Assembly: GCA_008638375.1 (NCBI GenBank)
Contig: CM018032.1
Span: 38,751,355 to 38,815,354, forward strand
Direction of reading: 5' to 3'
DNA from: Nyssa sinensis
Taxonomy: Eukaryota > Streptophyta > Magnoliopsida > Cornales > Nyssaceae
DNA: 64,000 bases
A program made the translations under genes and the position numbers. Shown piece after piece: positions 59,476 through 64,000 of the stretch; positions within the stretch are counted from its first letter, which is position 1; each line of letters starts with the position of its first letter. The notes under the pieces were generated by a model. It was not told the origin of the DNA. It saw only the letters and a program-made list of their open reading frames with translations, and did no database searches.

Positions 59476-61140
59476 GATAACCCTAAGATGGCACTACATT
59501 TAGCTTACTGAACTACATTCCACACTAACCCTAAGTCTCATTGAAAAATCAATTAAACCAAAGGAAAGTGAGAAATGGACTTGTGGATTTACTAAACTAA
59601 TGAACGGATGGAATCACAAAAACAATCGGTGAAAGAGATACCCCCTCAATGAGTAGAACACACTAACCGGAATGGAAACTGAGAATGACGTAAGTCGGGC
59701 TCAATAGGTCACAAAGAAATATGAGGATTGGAGACAAAAATGAGAGAAAACCAAAGAAAATGTGATCAATTCGCGATTTCTCACGTGTTTTGAACTGAAC
59801 AGGTGTTCGTTCGAATGAGCAAATGATCCTTCGTTCAAACGAACCCTCATTCGAAAGAGAGCACTTCTCTCAGAAGAGTAAAGTGTCCTGCTCTGTTTGA
59901 TAATCTCTGCACATTTCAACTACTAAACAGTGGAAAATAGGAATTTTTTATCAAAACTTCAATTTTTAGCATAAAACGATTTTGAGAAGAATTCCTTTAT
60001 CAGCAATGCTAAAACCAATTCCAATGTTTTTAAGTTGAAATCTGAATTATAAGAACATTTTTAAGTGACTTAAAGAGTATGAAATATGTGTTTTAAAATG
60101 AATCAAGACATTCAATTAGCCCTAAAACACTTAAGTGCATGCAACCTAACTCTCTACTTATTCAACCATGATGTTTAGACATTTGTATTAAGCTTCAATC
60201 ATATGATGTTCTTATATCAAGATTGACTTTATGGTGTTGAATGATTTACACAACAATATTAGCAAATAATCATAGTCAATCAACTTAGGAATTTTTGACA
60301 ATAACCAATCAAAATTCTTTTGCATCTTTAAAGCCAAATTTTGTAACTTGTATTGCAATTTTCTCACCTTTTGCAAGGCAGCTTTCACACATATGTGTAG
60401 GCTATTTTTTTCAAAGGATTTCCATTGATAGCATACACACTAGCCCAAAGGTTTTCCTTCCACTCTTGATTTTTTATTTTGTGTGTTTGCCATTATCTTT
60501 TAAGGATTTTTCTTTTTGGTCCTTTAATTTTTCCAACCTAAGTCAATATTTCTAGCCATGGACTGATTAATGCATAAACATAAAACCACTAAGTCCAAAC
60601 TATCTACAAGGCAATCTTATGCATGAAGATATACAAGACTAAGCACCATGAGATCACAAGTAGATTGAAAGATTTAATGCATTCGAGTGAATAAGACTAA
60701 GTGAAGATAGTGATAAACTAAAGTACTCATGACATAGTCTTAAGCACTAACAATGCATCTCTATTCACTTTTCTTTTAAAAAAAAAATGGGATTACCATT
60801 AGCAATGAAAATGAAAGAAAAATATTTTTGGATTATTGATTTCAAAAAGATATAAAATGCACCTAACTATGAAAGATCAAAAACCCACAAAAAGGAAAAA
60901 CAAAACAGAAAAAAAAGATCTATAGACCTACAGTATATGACTAATATAAGGTTCACCTAAACTATGGAAAAGAACTCAACTTACTTAAAGATGATTTTCA
61001 ATAAGAAAAATGGAGAAAGATGTGATAAAGAAATTCATAAGGATGCTCTAGGATGAAAGTGAAGAGTAGAATCCCTAAATTGCTCTAATATCTCTTAGTC
61101 ATCTAAGAGATGAATTTGCTCTTTTCGTTGAAGAAGAAAA
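59476..61140. other. Element B interior between gag and the extra ORF, non-coding
   Basis: About 1.66 kb where pol should be. I see no protease, integrase or reverse transcriptase residue pattern in any frame. At 59805-59860 it carries a dense cluster of TTCGAA/TTCAAACGAA motifs like those in the LTR. Confidence 0.7.
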
Positions 61141-63267
61141 TTATGAAGTGTGAATTGCACACTCCTTCTCAAGACCTTTCAATTTATCCTTCCTCTTCCA
61201 AATTTGTCTTACAATTCTTTTGGGAGTAAGAGAGACATTTTGAGTCTTGACATTACCTCTAACCTTGGAATGTGGATTCACATTAGGCTTTTCAAGGTTG
61301 GAAAATTGGATGATCTTTTGAGCCATGCTCTTTAATTTTTGAATATGTGTATTCATTTGTTGCTTCAAGATAGCAATTTTCAATTTGTGCTTTAAGGTCA
61401 TGGTGTGAGATTTTGTTTGCTTATGCTTAATAAATCCACACTTTCTCCTAGAATGCACTTCAACCCTGCAACAAGAACAAAATAATGATTTTGGTTGAGA
61501 TTTGGCTTGTGTTCTAGATTGAGGTAGTGGAAGAGATTTTACTTGTGGCTTTGGTTGAGGTTGGGTTTGCCTCTTAGGTTTAGGTGGTTCAACACCTTTA
61601 GATTTTGAAGAGACAAACACAACCAACTTGAATGTGAGAGATTGAATTGAAGTGGATGTGAAAGGCTTGTTCTTATCCGTAAACATGTCATAGCCCAAGC
61701 CACTTTTATCATTCTGGATTTGGACGGTATTAAGAATTTTAGAAAGCTTATTTGACCTATCCTCAAGATTAACTTTTACATTCCTAGCTTGTGTGAGTTG
61801 TTCATTAAAAGGGTAAACTTTGGAATTTAATTCATTCTTTTCTACCTCATAAGTATCTAGGGATGCTTTAAGTCCTCCTACCTCAGCAACCAAAAGGTTT
61901 CAACCTTCTCCAAGAGAGACAATTTATCCTCATTTAGTTGATTCAATAGAGATTGATCAACTATTAAGGCACTTTTCTCCTTTTCACATGACTTGAGTAT
62001 AGTGATAAGCCTCATGTTAGATTTTTTGAGATTTATAGATTCATTGAATAGTCTTTTAAAAACAATCTCAATATTGTCTTCTTCACTACTATCATTATCA
62101 CTAGACACAAGATTTTTGTTGTCCTCGTGATCTTCATCCTCAATGGATAAGGATCCTTCATGGACATTGGTGATGCTTGTGAAAGCTAAGTATTGACTTT
62201 CCTCACATTCTTCTTCTTCATCATCATCCTTACCTCCTTCATCCTCTTCATCATCTTCGGAAATAGATGATTTCATTGCCCTCTTATTTTGAGAATTATG
62301 ACAATCAGTCGTTATGTGTCCAAAATTATGACAATCATAGCACTCAATAGGTTTAGAGGAGGATTGTGATCAAGGTCTTCTTCTATCACTACTAGAAGAA
62401 TATTTTTGAACTTTGTCTATTGAAGAGTTAGAATTTTCAAAGAATATTTTCTTGAGCTTTGAGGTCTCTTAGAGTTAGGCATTCGACCCTTGAGGTACTT
62501 GTTAAACCTCTTAACAAAGAGATTTAAGTCTTCATCAGTCTAGACCTGGGGTCAATCTTTAAATCCCCTTCACTTTCTCTTTGTGTTGATTTTAAGGCAA
62601 GACTTTTAATCTTCTTTGCTTGCCTTAGAGTTAGCTCAAAAGTTTGAAGTGACCCAACTAACTCATCAACAAATAGAAAGTCCACGTCCTTACTTTACTT
62701 CATGATAGTTATCTTAGGTTGAAATCTCTCGGGGAGAGACCTCAATATTTTTCTTATTATCTTGGTCCTATCTAGCTTCTCTCCTAGGTTGAATGACGAG
62801 TTGACTATGTCACTCAATTTAGCATAGAACTCGAAAAAGGTTTCTGATTCTTCCATTCTTAAAGCTTCAAACCTAGAAGTTAAAATTTGTAATTTAGACC
62901 TTTTTACCACCGACGTAACCTCATGGGTAGTCTCGAGTATGTCCCAAGCCTTCTTGGATGTCTCACAAGTTATGATGCGGCAAAACTCATCGAGAGTTAC
63001 AATATTAAAGATGACATTCAAGCCTTTGGTGTTGTATCCACTCATCCTTAACTCTAACTAATTCCAAGTGTTCAAAGGCTTGACTATGGAGGGAATTGTA
63101 GTAGTTGCGGTTGTGACCGGAGGGGTCTAACCTTCCTAGACGGCCAGCCATACTCGCTTATCCATGGCTCTCAAGAATGCTCTCATGCGAGCTTTCCAAT
63201 ACGCATAATTAGAGCAGTCAAATAGGAGTGGCCGTGAGATCGAACTGCCCTCTCTTAACCCTTCCAT
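61141..63267 (-). pseudogene. Element B gag (UBN2-type) with zinc knuckle, acidic stretch and coiled coil
   Basis: The Met at 63267 opens MEGLREGSSISRPLLFD, then NYAYWKARMRAFLRAMDKR, with stops near 63148. The UBN2-like part is open at 63045-62695 (CETSKKAWDILE, SRFEALRMEESETFFEFYAK, ILRSLPERFQPKI). The zinc knuckle CYDCHNFGHITTDC lies at about 62335-62295. A strongly acidic Asp/Glu stretch (62276-62160) and a coiled-coil region with EKVEKNELNSKV-like heptads follow. A basic Pro/Gln/Lys-rich tail (about 61600-61480) and QIWKRKDKLKG end the frame at 61141, just before the position where element A starts its protease. Several frameshifts; not functional. Confidence 0.85.
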
Positions 63268-63308
63268 GGTTCACACTAAGGATATCAATCAATTTCCTTT
63301 GAATGAAG

Positions 63309-63320
63309 GCTCTAATATCA
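63309..63320 (-). promoter_or_regulatory. Degenerate primer-binding site of element B
   Basis: TGATATTAGAGC on the minus strand, three bases (AAG) from the LTR edge at 63324, two changes from TGGTATCAGAGC. The AAG spacer is the same as in element A. Confidence 0.8.
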
Positions 63321-63323
63321 CTT

Positions 63324-64000
63324 TGTTATAGATAGATTACACTAGGATATCACTTAAGGTCCCTAAGTGTGAATTAAACCTATAAGAGGGAAGGTTGAAT
63401 AGGTTGGTTATAGAATTAAAAATTTCTCAATTGTTAATTTTAAATCTTGTTTACAACAACGATACCACAATAACAAAATCACTCAATGTGATTAATCCAA
63501 CATATAGGCCATTCCACTAATGTAGAGACAAGAATTGTTCAAAGATACAAACCTATCATTAACAACGTAATTGATCAACTAGTCCAATTTGATAATCAAG
63601 TTAATCAATTCAATGCAAAATTCAACTAAATGATCAAATGTCAATTCAACTCAATTTACAATTTCAATTGCTCAATGAAGTTTTTAGTTAGTCAAAATTT
63701 TGCGCAATTATGAGATTCATGAAAACTTAATATTAATATCAATATCAAGTGGAAGCATTCAAGCAAAGAAATTTGTAAATTGTAAGAGATGAAGTGATTG
63801 AGAGATTTACAAACCGATTGATGATAGAGAAATCACCAAAGATAACAATCTTTAGAATAAAACTCCAGAGCCGGGCCAATGCTCAAGGAAGACTTTCACT
63901 ATGATAGAAATTGAATTACAATGTATCTACGAACCGAAATCTACACCTCAAGCTCTGTTCTCCCCGATCACGTCTTCAATTTCTTCTTAAATCTACAAGT
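63324..64000 (-). repeat. 5' LTR of element B (cut by the window end)
   Basis: It starts TGTTATAGATAG and parallels 55799 to about 56450. By comparison with the other copy it should run about 940 bases past the window. Confidence 0.9.

Larger units (their letters stand above)
55799..64000 (-). mobile_element. SIRE-like copia element B, gag plus Transposase_32-like ORF, pol absent
   Basis: Read leftwards: 5' LTR (enters the window at 64000, edge at 63324), primer-binding site (63309-63320), gag (63267-61141), about 1.6 kb non-coding, a Transposase_32-like ORF relic (59475-58151), polypurine tract, 3' LTR (57417-55799). The protease active site, integrase, reverse transcriptase and RNase H are all missing. 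The element continues beyond the window, so its right target duplication cannot be checked; the left flank is GGCAT. The two LTRs are clearly related but differ at many sites, so it is older than D and E. Confidence 0.85.

Overview
The window is plant nuclear DNA, most likely from a woody eudicot with a repeat-rich genome. The evidence is two recognisable plant genes, one with twelve small exons, AT-rich introns, dinucleotide microsatellites, and stacked LTR retrotransposons with 5-bp target duplications. The species cannot be fixed from the sequence.

Host genes. An intact intronless IRX15-type gene (DUF579, xylan biosynthesis) lies at 1689-2618 on the plus strand. A 12-exon 2-oxoglutarate/Fe(II) dioxygenase of the At3g50210 type lies at 22945-31062 on the minus strand. 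I reconstructed all twelve exons; they give an uninterrupted 330-residue reading frame. In Arabidopsis the corresponding loci are neighbours (At3g50220 = IRX15, At3g50210), so this looks like conserved gene order forced apart by about 20 kb of transposons. The dioxygenase introns carry a MITE and a larger DNA-transposon-like insertion.

Transposons between the genes. At 3266-5345 is a decayed minus-strand Ty1/copia pol. At 5468-20194 is a truncated plus-strand SIRE/Maximus-like copia (element A). Its leader is split at 6811-17755 by a young Ty3/gypsy chromovirus-like element (E) with 3.06-kb LTRs, minus orientation and target duplication ATTAT. A relic SIRE-type LTR follows at about 21028-22381.

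Right of the dioxygenase. At 32461-38467 is a non-coding LTR element of LARD type (target duplication GATGT). At about 40318-53893 is a minus-strand copia (C). Its gag is split by a gag-only chromovirus (D, 42105-51082, target duplication TATAG) with 3.7-kb LTRs around a 1.5-kb interior. A roughly 630-bp inverted repeat sits at the right end of C. From 55799 past the window end is a second SIRE-like element (B, minus strand). It keeps gag but has no pol; in its place is an ORF relic resembling the putative plant transposon protein domain (Transposase_32).

The dominant theme is non-autonomous LTR elements. D, E, B and the LARD each lack the reverse transcriptase and would have to borrow it from relatives. 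The strongest leads are the gag-plus-Transposase_32 composite (B), the gag-only element with very large LTRs (D), the inverted repeat abutting the LTR edge in C, and in the dioxygenase a 99-nt GC-AG intron without stop codons and a 20-nt microexon carrying the iron-binding HxD motif.
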